Source: Meghimatium bilineatum
Taxonomy: Eukaryota > Mollusca > Gastropoda > Stylommatophora > Philomycidae
DNA: 64,000 nt
Reading direction: 5' to 3'
Assembly: GCA_034231615.1 (NCBI GenBank)
Contig: CM067309.1
Location: 41,970,181 to 42,034,180, forward strand
Made by a program: the position numbers and the translations under genes. The stretch's first letter is position 1; every line of letters starts with the position of its first letter. Shown piece by piece: positions 38,441-49,599 of this stretch. The notes under the pieces are model-generated. The model had not been told where the DNA came from. It saw nothing but the letters and a program-made list of their open reading frames with translations, and searched no databases.

Positions 38441-39139
38441 CGTCGGCCAACTATCCCTCATGGAGTGACAGACTGGAAACCAGGTCATAAAAACGAGGCA
38501 GATGTTAGAAAAAGAGAAGGACGGAGAAAACCTGTCCCTAAGTGTCTGTTACAAGGAAGTGACAAAGAAGATCAGGATGGTCGAAGTGCAGAAAGAATGT
38601 ACACTCACAAGCGGTCATGTCCACTATCACAATCTAACGAGAGACACTTGGCAAACGATGTAAATGAAGACAACGAGGATTTTCACAAAAATCTAACATC
38701 ACCATCATGTTGCTTGTTAACTGATCCATCTTTCCCTTCACATTCATCACTTATTCAATGTAACTGTTGGCTTGCAGATTCAGAGACTGTCAGAAACAAC
38801 AATAACGTTGATGAAAGCGGCGATAACTGCGACAATAAGTGGAAGAATGGCGATGGGGGACATTATCGAAGTAGAAAAAATAAGAGAAGAAAAAACAACA
38901 ATATACGTGAAACTGTGATTATCAACGTCGGTGGTCAAATCTTCGAGACGTACAGGGAAACCTTGAGCCGTCTCAGGACTCCCATCTTCCACTGCGACGA
39001 CAAGCTGGAGTTGTATTACAGACGTTCTCACAAGGATTATTTCTTTGACAGGGATCCTACAGCGTTTGGGTCTATTCTCAACTTTCTAAGGACTGGGGAA
39101 CTGCATATTCCTACCAATATGTGCGGTCCAGCTCTGCAG
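38441..39139 (+). CDS. Voltage-gated potassium channel, Shaw/Kv3-like: N-terminal extension and most of T1 domain (coding exon 1 seen)
   Basis: The exon follows a pyrimidine-rich acceptor (ctctttttttgttgcag) and ends at a CAG|GTTAGT donor; it is 233 codons with phase 0 at both ends. Residues 1-155 are a charged, low-complexity extension rich in Lys, Arg, Asn and Ser. From about residue 157 the T1/BTB tetramerisation domain begins (INVGGQIFETYRETLS), followed by DYFFDRDPTAFGSILNFLRTG, typical of Kv channels. His222 and Cys228 are the first half of the HX5CX20CC zinc-binding motif of Kv2, Kv3 and Kv4 subunits; the Cys pair comes from the next exon. T1 drives assembly into tetramers within a subfamily. 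The reading frame stays open upstream to an ATG at 38408, so a start inside the apparent acceptor cannot be excluded, but the acceptor looks good and an upstream exon is more likely. The first Met inside the exon is at 38599. Subfamily assignment is by motif only. Confidence 0.9.
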
Positions 39140-39140
39140 G

Positions 39141-39535
39141 TTAGTTTGTTTCGATCTTAGTTAGTTAGTTGATTAGTCAACTAGTTATGTTTAGTGAGTG
39201 AGTTAGTTAGTTAATCAGTCAATCAATTAGTTAGTTAGTTAGTTAATCAGTCAATCAATTAGTTAGTTATTAGTTAATCAGTCAATCAGTTAGTTAGTTA
39301 GTTAGTTAATCAGTCAATCAATTAGTTAGTTAGTTAGTTAATCAGTCAATCAATTAGTTAGTTATTAGTTAATCAGTCAATCAGTTAGTCAACAATGTAC
39401 AATATAGCCAGGAGTTTTGTTAATCAGTCAATCAATTAGTTTGTTATTAGGTAATCAGCAAATCCATTAGTTAATTATTAGTTAATCAGTGAATCAGAGA
39501 CTCTATAGTGGTTATATATTTTGTTAATCAAGTAC
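39141..39535. repeat. GTTA/ATCAGTCA intronic repeat starting at the exon 1 donor
   Basis: gttagttagtt and atcagtcaatcaattagtta alternate in a roughly 60-bp pattern. The array begins inside the splice donor region. Confidence 0.88.
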
Positions 39536-39662
39536 ATGTATTTTAATTGAATTGTGTATAGATAGCGGAATTATTCTGAAATTGCTTAGCTTGAGACTAA
39601 GATGTTGTCGCTACGATAGATCATGCATCGAGGTGGCCATTGGAAGATTTCGGTATAAACCT

Positions 39663-39975
39663 TATACTATAAGGTGTATGTGTTTGTTTTCGTTGACTCT
39701 TTTATTTCTATAATCCATCTTTTGCAATATCTGCCCCCTGGCTTTGTATCCATTGTGTCTGTATAGTAATGTTTTTCTGAGGGGCACTGTCTAATGGTAA
39801 TCTGGAAGTATGCGAAAATCACGTAATCTCTTGTCTTCTGATGTATTCCAGGATTGACATTGTATTTGTTAGTCTTATGATTTTTTACGTTTCTGATTTT
39901 GTCTCTTATTGTTCTTCCGAGGATTCTACGTAGACAATCCATTTCTGTTGTAACAAGTTTTTTTTTTCTCATGTT
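39663..39975 (-). mobile_element. LINE C-terminal fragment (Kv intron 1), one arm of an inverted pair
   Basis: The minus-strand frame reads CLRRILGRTIRDKIRN, GIHQKTRDYVIFAYFQITIR and MDTKPGGRYCKRWI. The plus-strand fragment at 40030-40620 is from the same family. Confidence 0.7.
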
Positions 39976-40029
39976 CGGTGAATTAATTTAATTTGGAAAC
40001 ATCATATCATCGAATTGGAAAAACATCAA

Positions 40030-40620
40030 AGAAATCCAACATAGATGCAACATAGCATACCCGATCTTGGAAATTGGGGCAGATGTCTGCTATTTTCAAA
40101 AAACAAATATGTCAGCATGAGCACCAAAACTGCGCTATATAAAATGATCATCATACCATCACTATGCTACCAATGTCAAACATGGACACTAACAACGGAA
40201 GCCAAAATAAAACGTGTGACACAGAAATGACTTCACGTAGAATTCTCGGAGTAACAATAAGAGACAGAACCAGAAACTTAAACATCAGAAGACTAACAAA
40301 CACAATGTAAATCCTGGATTACATCAGAAGACTAACAAACACAATGTAAATTCTGGATTACATCAGAAGATAACAGATTAAGTGGTTTTCGCATGCTTCA
40401 AGACTACCATTAGATAGTGCCCCTAAAAATAAAAAAGCATGTCTATACAGTCAAAATGGATACAAAGCCAGTGGCAGATCTTGAAAACGATGATATAAGA
40501 GTCAACGAAAACAAACATTTATGAAGCACACAAAGTAGCCATCTCCAGATAACTCTTCTACCCATGACGCCGCAAGGTATAAAGGGGTATAAAGCGAAAA
40601 GAAAACAGAAAGATTGCAAG
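40030..40620 (+). mobile_element. LINE C-terminal fragment (Kv intron 1), other arm of the inverted pair
   Basis: The frame reads SMSTKTALYKMIIIPSLCYQ and CQTWTLTTEAKIKRV, then decays through positions matching the minus-strand fragment at 39663-39975. A 39-bp stretch (agaagactaacaaacacaat...) is duplicated at about 40287-40360. Confidence 0.7.
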
Positions 40621-41084
40621 GTGTAGTTTTTTTTTTTACTGCACACTATTTGACTCAAATTTCTTCCTCAATTTGGTGTTGATTTAACGGTTGTTTCCCT
40701 TTGAAGACAAATGTTTTTTAGTGGAACCTTGAAATTGTCAAGATGTCACATGATTTCTAGGATATTTTTTAGACAGAAACCTGTGTAAATTTACAAATTG
40801 TTTACATTATTACAAGTTATATAGTTCTTATTTAGCTTCACTTCAGTTCGTTTTCTCAAATGAAATGTTTGTTATTAATACCATTTTAGTTTATTTATGT
40901 ATGCAGTTTTTTCTGTAAAATAATCAACTCTTTTTCCTAAAAAAACACGCCCATAGAAACGTCATATACAACTTGTCCTATTTTGACATATTATACATAC
41001 CTGAAGCTAATACACTTGCCATATTATACATACCTGAAGCTAATACAATTGACATATTGAGTTATCACATATTTATCTGGTGAT

Positions 41085-41410
41085 TATGATTGGCGTATGA
41101 TTGATGTTAGCTTGAGAGACAAAATCAGGAATGATGCACTAAGGAAACAATTAGGGATTAAGTCAACAATAGAATACATCCAGAAACAACAAGTTAAATG
41201 GTACGGCCACATAACCAGACAGAAAGAACAAAGTTTTTTCCAAAGAAAAATTTAACAAACGATACGAAAACAATCGACATATTGGACGCCCTCGTAAAAG
41301 GTGGATAGATAGTGTATTAGAGACATTCGGAAATATAACAGCGGAAGAGGCAAATAGAAGGGCAAAAGACCGTACACTCACTCTCCTCTCAACACCGAAA
41401 GGCACATGAG
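41085..41410 (+). mobile_element. LINE C-terminal scrap (Kv intron 1)
   Basis: The frame reads LRDKIRNDALRKQLGIKSTI and QVKWYGHITRQKEQSF, then is frameshifted; the cctcgtaaaaggtggataga (R-P-R-K-R-W-I-D) motif follows. It is decayed. Confidence 0.65.
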
Positions 41411-41756
41411 GACATAAAGAAGAAGACATATTTATCATGGAAAACATAAAATGTTGCAAAAAAGTGTTAAATCTGTGTGTGGCCACGACTTGGTATCTGT
41501 GGAAAATGTGGTCAATTATACTTGACCAGCAAGCCACGGAAACTATAAGTGTGTATGAACTTTCACAACTGCTAGGGAAGTCGAAACACATTTGGATTTG
41601 CTCGAATCGTAATGACGTTGGGTCGTAATCAATAACCATTAGCCTATATGATCATGCAGATTGTGATTTTTCATACCCCCAAGCGTGTAGATAAGGGGCT
41701 GATCGATCAGTCCATATTCATCGTCTTGCGAGAATATTCTCGTTAAAAATCATGCG

Positions 41757-41930
41757 AGTTATTCTTCTTCAGCGTCCATTCTCAAACTCCCGATAGATCT
41801 CTCTTGTAGCAGGACAATGATCCTACTAGATTTTCAGCAGGATGTAGTCCAGAGAATGGAAGTGCGATGTGTCACCGTTTTATATGTACCAATGACTCGA
41901 CACATCCTTCTTCTGCATTAGAAGTCCTGA
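41757..41930 (+). repeat. Dispersed repeat family D, 5' part (Kv intron 1)
   Basis: It shares attctcaaactcccgataga, gtagtccagagaatggaagt and cgacacatccttcttctgc with the other copies. Confidence 0.65.
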
Positions 41931-42139
41931 TTTAAATCGCATCCTCTGAATATATACAGATTGATTGAATTCTATTTAAAAAATTGGTTCAAGTTGCGTG
42001 GCACACGGGCGCCATCTGAATGATCGTGGTTTAAATCCTACCTTCTGATATTTTATTTCACCCATTGATGTTTACTATGTCATAAATGAGTTTGTAGATA
42101 TTCGTGGGTTAAAACCCCTAAAGGGTTTCATTCCAACGT

Positions 42140-42330
42140 ATGCCTCTGACTACCTATTGACTTTACCCTCAAGTAAGGTCTTCAGCAATGTGTCATATCG
42201 TTGAATAGATATTCTCTAAAAATATTTAATTTTTTAATATTGTTATATTCTCTAATATTTATAATTTTGTTTCTTTTATCATTTACATTCTCGCAATCTT
42301 TCTCTCTTTCTTTGATTACATGATACACCT
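42140..42330 (-). mobile_element. LINE 3' end, subfamily A, short copy 4 (Kv intron 1)
   Basis: Only the block tttaccctcaagtaaggtct and following AT-rich decayed sequence is shared with other subfamily A copies. Confidence 0.5.
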
Positions 42331-42375
42331 TTTGATCCTTGTAGTCGCGGTCGGGCTCTGTAATATCAATCCGTC

Positions 42376-42575
42376 TCATGGGTCAGCAGATTGGCTTACA
42401 TCCTTCTCATGGGTCAGCAGATTAGCTTACATCTTTCTCATGGGTCAGAAGATTGGCTTATATCCTTCTCATGGGTCAGCAGATTGGCTTACATCCTTCT
42501 CATGGGTCAGCAGATTGGCTTACATCCTTCTCATGGGTCAGCAGATTGGCTTACATCCTTCTTATGGGTCCGCAT
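42376..42575. repeat. 31-bp tandem repeat, about 6.5 copies (Kv intron 1)
   Basis: The unit starts tcatgggtcagcagattggc. Confidence 0.93.
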
Positions 42576-43799
42576 ATTTGTTCATATCATTCCATTGACA
42601 AATGGATAAACACGGCCATCATAACAAAACCAGGAAAATTGCATATTTGTTGCCATTAGAACACATACGAGCAACCCTCTTTTGTCATGCAAAATATAGG
42701 GTCAGAAAATGTATACAGCTTTCATGAGAGAAACTGGTAACTGTTTATAACTTTGAATATTGCTATCATAGGAAATTAAATCTATCCATCGATTGTCTTG
42801 TCTATGTTTTTGCTGAAAGGCGTGATTGCATGACGATAAGTTTTAGAGCTAACACAAGAATGATGACTTGATATTCCGTAATATCGTCACGTCTCAAGAC
42901 GTCGGTAACGCCTTGAATTCACATTCTTCTAGGTCTCCCTTGCTTTATCTTTAAATTTCAAACGTAATACGCTAGAGTCAATAGCCATTTAAAACTTATC
43001 AGACGCCAAAACTACATATTTGTAGACATTTCTCTCATCCCAACGACACATTGAAGAAACTCCTTAATGACTTCCCTTCCCTCTCAACTACTCATAGGTT
43101 AGACAATGATCTCATCCCAACGAAATAGTCGAACTCTCCCATCCCTATCAACTGTAAGAAAAACGAAACCTTTTACAGACACCCTTAACTGTCATTAACT
43201 CACTGTGTTCATTACTAAGTCAACCTCAGAAAACTTGAACTCTTGTAATATATAATATTGAGTTGTTAACAGTAGAACTGCTCAGCAAGAACCGGATATC
43301 GACATCAACGCCATATTGCTGTCAGAGTGACAGACAGGGCCCGTATGGAAATGTCCCTAGTGCCCTGATGACAGTCCTTAATGTTGCTTTCAGAACACAT
43401 GAAGAGTAAAAGACAATTCTGTCAATGTTTACACACACGTTGCCTATACGTGTGTTATATTGTATTCTTAAGGAAGGCATTTTGGTCGAAACTTTGAATT
43501 ATATGTGTTTACATAGACTTCTATTGATTCACTAAATATCATAGTGTTTTTTTTTTCATTTCAAATAAAATTTCTGTGTTTTTAATGTGTCTCAGTTTAC
43601 ATGGGTTTCCAGTGATTCGCAAAATTTCCTACTCTCTATGTCCACCAAGCCACTAATATTTACATTTTGGAGAACAACTGTGCCGGAAAGCCGCTCAAAT
43701 CTACATTTTAAAATGAATTTACTATTGTGTTCGGCATAGCAGGAAAACTTACGGAGACAAAGAGTTAATGTGTGTAAGTTTACTTCTATGGCGTTCATA
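42576..43799. other. Kv intron 1 sequence without recognised feature
   Basis: No array, element or credible exon. Confidence 0.4.
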
Positions 43800-43910
43800 T
43801 TCTACGTCCTGCTGTGTTACAGAATGTAGTCCAGAGAATGGAATGCGTTTGGTCAATGTTTAGCTGCGATATCTACGACTTTCAATCTGAAACATGCGCC
43901 ACTTTGACTC
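43800..43910 (+). repeat. Dispersed repeat family D, divergent copy (Kv intron 1)
   Basis: tgtagtccagagaatggaat then agctgcgatatctacgactt and tctgaaacatgcgcc match the central part of the 9255 copy. Confidence 0.5.
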
Positions 43911-45183
43911 TCTGAGGGATGGAACGCGATCGTCTGTATATAGGAGACATGTCAACTATAACTTACACATGAACTAGTTTTCGATGTCGTAAAATCTATT
44001 GGTTGTCCTTGGCTATTTTTTGTAATTAAAATCTATTGGTTGTCCTTGGCTATTTTTTGAAATGCATCTCCAAGTATGTAAATAGCGAACAATTAAAATG
44101 TCCAACAATAATCAAAAACTAATGAAATGGGTCCACATTAATTCAGCTAGGAATCCCGTACGGATGAGATCCACGGATGCAACATCCAACTCTATCCACG
44201 AAACCTCTTTAGTCACTGATACGACATGCCTGACAGGTACCAGTGTCTTTATTCTTTACTCCGTTTTCTAGCACCGGGAAAACAAACCCCGGGGGTTTAT
44301 CTGTTTGTATTAATAATAAAAATAATAATCTGTCAGATTGGTAGGAATGGAACACTGGAGACATCAGCACAATAAATCTCTCGGAGTAACTCTATCTTCA
44401 GCCATTCGAACGAATGTAGAGAAATCCGGCCCAGACCAGTCCTTATTGTTGTCAATCCAGGGTCATTGACCTCCTGAATCATTCAACAAATGCCCTGTTT
44501 TAAATTGAATAACTCTTTTACATTGAGATTTGTCGGGCCATTGACGTGAATAAAATTGCGGCGACAAATCGTATTTGCGTTCAAGGGACTACATAGTGGA
44601 GCACATCTATTTGGAGGATTGTCTAACTTGGGAATATATACATTGGAATCCCCTTATAACAACTTCGTCAGGACAAACAAAATATATATGTAATAACAGG
44701 CATTCGCTATATACAGTATAAAAATTTCCAATAAATATATATTTTTAAAAAAAATGTTGTTACATAGGAAAATGTGTTATAAAAGGAAGTGCTATATAGG
44801 GATCCCACTGTACTAATTTCCCTTTCGTGAATTATATCATTACCTATAGGGTGTTTACAAAATCTTCGTGCACTCATTTACATCGGTGTTGACACTACTT
44901 CATACGAATTGCATTTAGTGTGAATCTGTGTGATTTGAGTGCACAACTACTGTATAGACACCTTATATTTTGTTAAATAGAAGAATAAATAAATAAATAA
45001 AATAAATCAGAAGAATAATTGTGCTATGTTTGCATTGTATCAGTACATTGTATCAGTACATTGTATCATTACAAAAGCAAAACTCCAGGCTATATTTGCT
45101 TTCTAATAATGTCAAGTGTTGGTTTTGTCTGACTCCCAGCTGCCATGTCCTGAAAGTGACTTTACTGTTGATTTCTTTCACAG
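43911..45183. other. Kv intron 1, 3' part
   Basis: A roughly 33-bp duplication (aaatctattggttgtccttg) lies at 43990-44058, and possible SINE debris near 44110-44300 (ccccgggggtttatctg). No exon recognised. Confidence 0.4.
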
Positions 45184-45318
45184 AATGAACTGGACTTCTG
45201 GGGTATAGAGGAAGTAGATATCGCGCGCTGTTGCTGGACGCAATACAATACATGGAAGACTCAATGTCGCTCATTAGAAAAATTAGAGAATGATCGCAAA
45301 TTCTCAACAACACAGGAG
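45184..45318 (+). CDS. Kv channel coding exon 2: end of T1 domain
   Basis: The exon has 45 codons, phase 0 at both ends, acceptor tttctttcacag and donor GAG|GTACAG. It starts NELDFWGIEEVDIARCCWTQ, the standard continuation of Kv T1 (E-L-x-F-W-G). Spliced to exon 1, the spacing His222-x5-Cys228-x20-Cys249-Cys250 fits HX5CX20CC exactly, which independently supports both splice sites and places the protein outside the Shaker (Kv1) subfamily. The remainder (WKTQCRSLEKLENDRK) is the helical T1-S1 linker. A 40-bp tandem repeat begins at the donor and copies it at 45359. Intron 1 is 6,044 bp and intron 2 is 6,133 bp, the latter holding the large LINE. Confidence 0.9.
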
Positions 45319-45478
45319 GTACAGTAATGTAAAGTTATACCAATACAGATATAAGGAGGTACAGTAATGTAAAGTTATACCAATACAGATATAAGAAGAT
45401 ACAGTAATTTAAATGTTATACCAATAAAGATGTAAGAAGGTACACTTATTTAATGTTATACCAATGAAGATATAACTG
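45319..45478. repeat. 40-bp tandem repeat starting at the exon 2 donor
   Basis: The unit starts gtacagtaatgtaaagttat; about 4 copies, the last two diverged. The second copy recreates GGAG|GTACAG at 45359. Confidence 0.92.
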
Positions 45479-45494
45479 CATATTGTTGCAGACA

Positions 45495-45960
45495 TCTATC
45501 ACATGCCGTCTTCACAACGAAGGTTGACGGCACAGAATCTCCAACATCCTCTGTCTCTTGATGTAGCTGTGCTACTTGTTAAACTAACATCTCAATCTTG
45601 GATATTTCCTTTCCACTTTTATCTCTGCCTACCTCTTACTCGTGTCCCCTCGACTTTACCCTCGACTTTACCCTCAAGTAAAGTATTCAACATTTTGCCT
45701 ATTGTTTAATTTGTCCAAAATCATTTTATTTATTTCATTTGTGTTTCCTTTAATAATTCTTTCTTCAGACAAAGTATTGTCAGAATCGTGGCGTACGTTT
45801 TCTTCTCTTTCCATTGAAATTCTCCTATTTCTTCTATAGATCCACGTCTCATGGGCATTAATTATATCTTCCAGTATTTCTTTCTTTCTTCCTAGTATTT
45901 CTTTCTTTCTTCGCAGACAAAAAACGGTCACACAGAATAAGAAAAAAGACAATAGCCTTT
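45495..45960 (-). mobile_element. LINE 3' end, subfamily A, copy 5 (Kv intron 2)
   Basis: The plus strand shows caacatcctctgtctcttga, tatctctgcctacctcttac and accctcaagtaaag in the order of copy 1. The minus-strand frame has HETWIYRRNRRISMEREENV, matching FEMWVYRRIGRTSWKEKK. It lies just upstream of the large LINE. Confidence 0.7.
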
Positions 45961-46020
45961 GAAGTAAACAAAGACTACAGTTTTTGGTTCAATAGCTTGC
46001 AGCCGGACAAATAGAGGCTT

Positions 46021-46031
46021 TAATACCTGAT
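46021..46031. repeat. Target-site duplication of the intron 2 LINE, 3' side
   Basis: The sequence taatacctgat is identical to 49829-49839 on the other side of the element. The next bases differ on both sides, so the repeat is exactly 11 bp. Confidence 0.85.
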
Positions 46032-46083
46032 AGTTAGTTAGTTAGTTAGTCGTCGGATCATCATCACTGCAAACTGGACACAT

Positions 46084-47343
46084 CTATAGTTGCTCCGATC
46101 TCTCCTTGAGTGTATCCGCCATCACACTTCTGCTGACAGTACCGGTCCTATGCTGGTTGACCATCATTCTTCTGCGCCCTCCAAAATGTTCACCTCTAGC
46201 AACACCGCATCTCAATCCCTGATCTTTAATCCTAGCCATTGAAAAGGAATCATCATCCACATTCGTCTCACTCTCGCGTGTTATATCTCTTAAGGAGTTC
46301 AAAACGTCAGCGCGATCCATTGCCCCATCGCCCTTTGCCACAATCGCACACGATGCCAGTTGATCCGCTCTTTCATTGCCTCGAACGCCCACATGTCCCG
46401 GCACGAAAATAAATGTAACCGCCTTCAAGCTCGCATTTCTCAAGGCCTCAATCCACTGTTCGCGAACGAGACCGACTTGTACCTTCTTAATCATACTCAT
46501 AGAGTCACCCAAGATGCAGACCTGCATTACTTTCTGTGTGCGTAGCCACTCAAATGCCTTGGTCACCGCCATAGTCTCCATGGTCATACTACTCGTAGTG
46601 ACCGCAAAGGCACCACTTTCCTCCTTGATCGTTTTACCTGCGCACTGAGCTGTAAAGGCCCAAGCACTGCGAACATGCCTAATTACAGATCCATCAGTGT
46701 ATATAATCACATCCCCCTCTTTGGTATTCTCACTGATTAAAGCCTGCACTTCTTTCTCCACAGCTGTGGGACACCATTCTCTGCATTCCCTGCTAAGTGA
46801 TATTACTACTCTCAAACAAGTTTCGAAATCTGTGGGTAGACCTATCCATTCCGCACCAACTGCCACATCCTGTAATCGGCACACGCTTTGTATTACATCT
46901 TCAGCACGTCCCATCCACGACCTTCCTCTCTTGAGTCTGCTGCCTTTAACTTTCTGTATTTCGGAATGCAACGGGTGTTCCTTATCTGCATGTATTTGAA
47001 GGTACGCCCGTGCACGGCAATACTGTAATCTATGCTCAGCTGTTGGGCAGTCAAGTAGGTATCGCATAGCTCGTGTCGATGTGTCTCTTGTGCATCCCAG
47101 AATGATACGCATTGCTGCATTCTGGACTCTATCCAGTCTTTCGATCTGAGTGTGGCTAAGAGTCAGAATTGCCAGTGCATATTCCACCACAGCCACTACC
47201 AAACCCTGGTACAAAAGAAATAACAATCTTTGCTCACATTGCGCAGCAGCCATAACCTTCATTGCTGCTAAGCCTTTGCCTGCCCTTATGATAATGTGGT
47301 CAACATGTTCCCTGAAACTCAGGCTTCTGTCAAAAAAACACAC
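46084..47343 (-). pseudogene. LINE RT thumb/connection region and RNase H domain
   Basis: The frame has 419 residues, opening with CFFDRSLSFREHVDHI just past the RT frameshift. Residues 10-200 are the LINE linker (YQGLVVAVVEYALAILTLS, RLDRVQNAAMRIILGCTRDT). The RNase H domain then shows all four acidic residues: Asp217 in YTDGS, Glu256 in METMA, Asp280 in LGDSMS, Asp327 in NERADQLAS, with His317 in PGHVG. It would remove the RNA template during target-primed reverse transcription. The stop at 46084 is followed by only 52 bp of element. The domain itself looks intact. Confidence 0.9.
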
Positions 47344-49120
47344 CCAGATATCTCATTGTGCTAGTTCTTTCTAAACTTTTCCCGGACAACGAAACTTGTG
47401 GCATGGGTGTCTTTACCATGTGATTGTTCAAGGAGAACCACGTCACGAATGCCTTAGACGGATTAACCACTGCTCCCGTATCTCGACACAAATTTGTCAG
47501 TCTGTCCAGCTCCTTCTGTAGTTCCACGACGCACTCTTCTCGATTTCTGCCCTGTCTATACACCAGGATATCATCGGCATATGACATCGTTCTGCCAACA
47601 CCTGTGATTTGATTGCCAGCGATATGTACTGTGTATACATTGAAAAGTACAGGAGATAGAGGCGATCCCTGTGGCAGGCCAGGGCTAATAACCGTTGGTG
47701 TAGATATCCAGTTACCACACTTAAGAACTACAACCCTGTGCATCAGGGCGGCGCCAACCCAACGCACGACAAAAGGATTAACTGCAAGATTTAACAGCTG
47801 GTGCATCAAGATATCCAAGGACACCCTATTGTACGCATCCTCAAGGTCTATTGCGACCGCACATGTCTCCATGCGCGAATCGAACCCCTCAAAAACATCC
47901 TGCGCAAATATGGCTGCATTTTGCCATGTCTTCTTTCCTGGACGATATCCTCCTAACAATGTTGGTAAACACTTATTTCTTTCAAGATAACACGATACCT
48001 TCCGGGCCACAATATTTTCCAAAAGCTTGCCAATCGTATTCTGCATAGTTATTATTCTGTAGCCTTGTATCCTGGTGTGGTCCTTCCCAGGTTTGTGTAG
48101 TGGAACTAAATAGCTGTGCAACCAGTCTTCTTTAACTGTGCCCTTTAGAAGGCTATTATTGAACATGTCCGCCAACTCTCCCAACTCCTCATCCGTTCTT
48201 CGACTAATGTCATCGTATCTAATGCCATCTGGCCCTGGTGCTGTATTTTTTGTACTTTTCAGTGCCTTCCTGATTTCTTCAACTGTGATTAGCATATGGT
48301 TTTCCATGCTCAAGTTCTTACACGTGTCTGTGAGCGTTTTCCTGATTTCTTGATATGCCTCCACATTTCTCTGACCAATTTGTGCGGTGTAGTGTGCCAG
48401 CAATGCCGCACCTTTTGTCTCGTCCGTCTTCTGCCAGACGGTATCGTCGCTCTGGAAATCGGCAATAGTCACGCGTCTTGTGAGACCATTCATAGATTTG
48501 TGTAACCGCCAGAACAATTTTAGTGACTTTTCGCGTGTTATCTCTTTGCAAAATTCGTCCCATTTTGACGCTTTTGCTGACTTTGCAATATCTTTGAATG
48601 TTTGGACTAAGATATCTTTCTTCCGTTTCCATTGTGCGACCTCCATGGGCTGAGCCGCAACACGTTTCCGTGCCCTTTGCCATAGTGATACTGCTTTCCG
48701 TTTCTCGCTCCATGCCCTTTGAACCTCTTCGTTCCACCAGGAGGGCCTATCCCACACCAGATTTCCCACTACTTGAGCCTTACGTTTGTCTTGTAGAATT
48801 CTGCTCACAACATCCACTCCTCTTCGATCATATTTAAAGGATCTTACCTTTGGCCTTATCTGCTTACTTTTGTCATTTTTTAAGAGAACAACACATGGGA
48901 GGTGGTCACTGCCATGATGACCCAGCACGTCCCATTTGCAGATAGCCACAGCAGCTGATGACACCAATGCCAGGTCGATAGTGCTATCATCATCACCATC
49001 CCTGCTTGCCATCCGTGTTATACGGCCATCGTTAAGGCACACCAGGTCCGTATCTGTCAGGGCCTCCTCAAGTTCTCTTCCCTGTTTGTTCGAAGCACTA
49101 TTGCCCCATGAAGTCACCAC
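47330..49120 (-). pseudogene. LINE endonuclease C-terminus and reverse transcriptase
   Basis: The frame has 596 residues. Residues 1-80 complete the endonuclease (STIDL at 46-50; catalytic SDHLP at 71-75). The reverse transcriptase follows: NTAPGPDGIRYDDI, LVPLHKPGKD, GGYRPGKK, motif A AIDLEDAYNRV with Asp425, LPQGSPLSPVLFNVY, and the catalytic YADD at 514-517 (47570-47581). YRIITMQNTIGK has Ile where YRPI is usual. The frame ends at RYLGVFF because of a seven-T tract (A7 on the plus strand, 47332-47338) with one base too many relative to the RNase H frame. All RT catalytic aspartates are present. Confidence 0.9.
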
Positions 49121-49385
49121 AAAAGAGGATCTGCTGTTCCTGTTCCATTATCTCCCCTAGGATCTTCCAACCCTGAAGATCAATGCTCGTGTTGCAGGCA
49201 TACACATTTACAATCATGATTGGGTATTGGACCCTCTGGACCCTCACTTCCTGTAACTGGATATTGTCACTATCCCACTTGGACATATCAACCTCGCATA
49301 CACTAAAACCCTCGCGTACTAAGATTGCCTGTCCAAGATGTCGCCTGTTGTAGAAACACTGAAATCCGGCTATTACCACTTTCAC
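49098..49385 (-). pseudogene. LINE endonuclease, central part
   Basis: This fragment continues the endonuclease fold in a second frame: FYNRRHLGQAILVREG, IMIVNVYACN, and ILFCGDF. The GDFN motif expected at the end is broken: the frame reads GDFMGQ and stops, and the next domain resumes in the first-used frame with WGNSASNKQGRELEEAL. The break therefore falls in the catalytic GDFN motif, so this copy's endonuclease is probably dead unless the base is an assembly error. Confidence 0.8.
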
Positions 49386-49599
49386 CTAGCTGTGTTTCTT
49401 GCAATGCAATGACGTCAGCCTCATAACACATCTTTTCTAGCTCTGTTCTACGCTTGTGTACACTGGCCACATTCCAAAACAGCACACGCACGTTTTTAAT
49501 TCCTAGCCTAGCTGTTTTCGATCTCGTTCTTCTAGCACCCGCCCGGTGACTTTTCCTTTTTGAGCCACCTCGTTTAGACCGCTTGATATTGGCTGCCAT
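49303..49599 (-). pseudogene. LINE endonuclease, N-terminal part
   Basis: This frame opens with MAANIKRSKRGGSKRKSHR, a basic stretch that may bind nucleic acid, then the APE-type endonuclease start NVRVLFWNVASVHKR and ALQETQLG. W-N and QET are the usual first two metal-site motifs of LINE endonucleases. The frame is lost after LGES, near 49385, and continues in another frame at 49098-49385. The start was chosen because it is the first Met and lies just inside the element's leader. Confidence 0.8.

Noticed and set aside
46376-48353. Plus-strand ORFs across the intron 2 LINE
   Set aside because: They are shadows of the minus-strand RT and RNase H frames.
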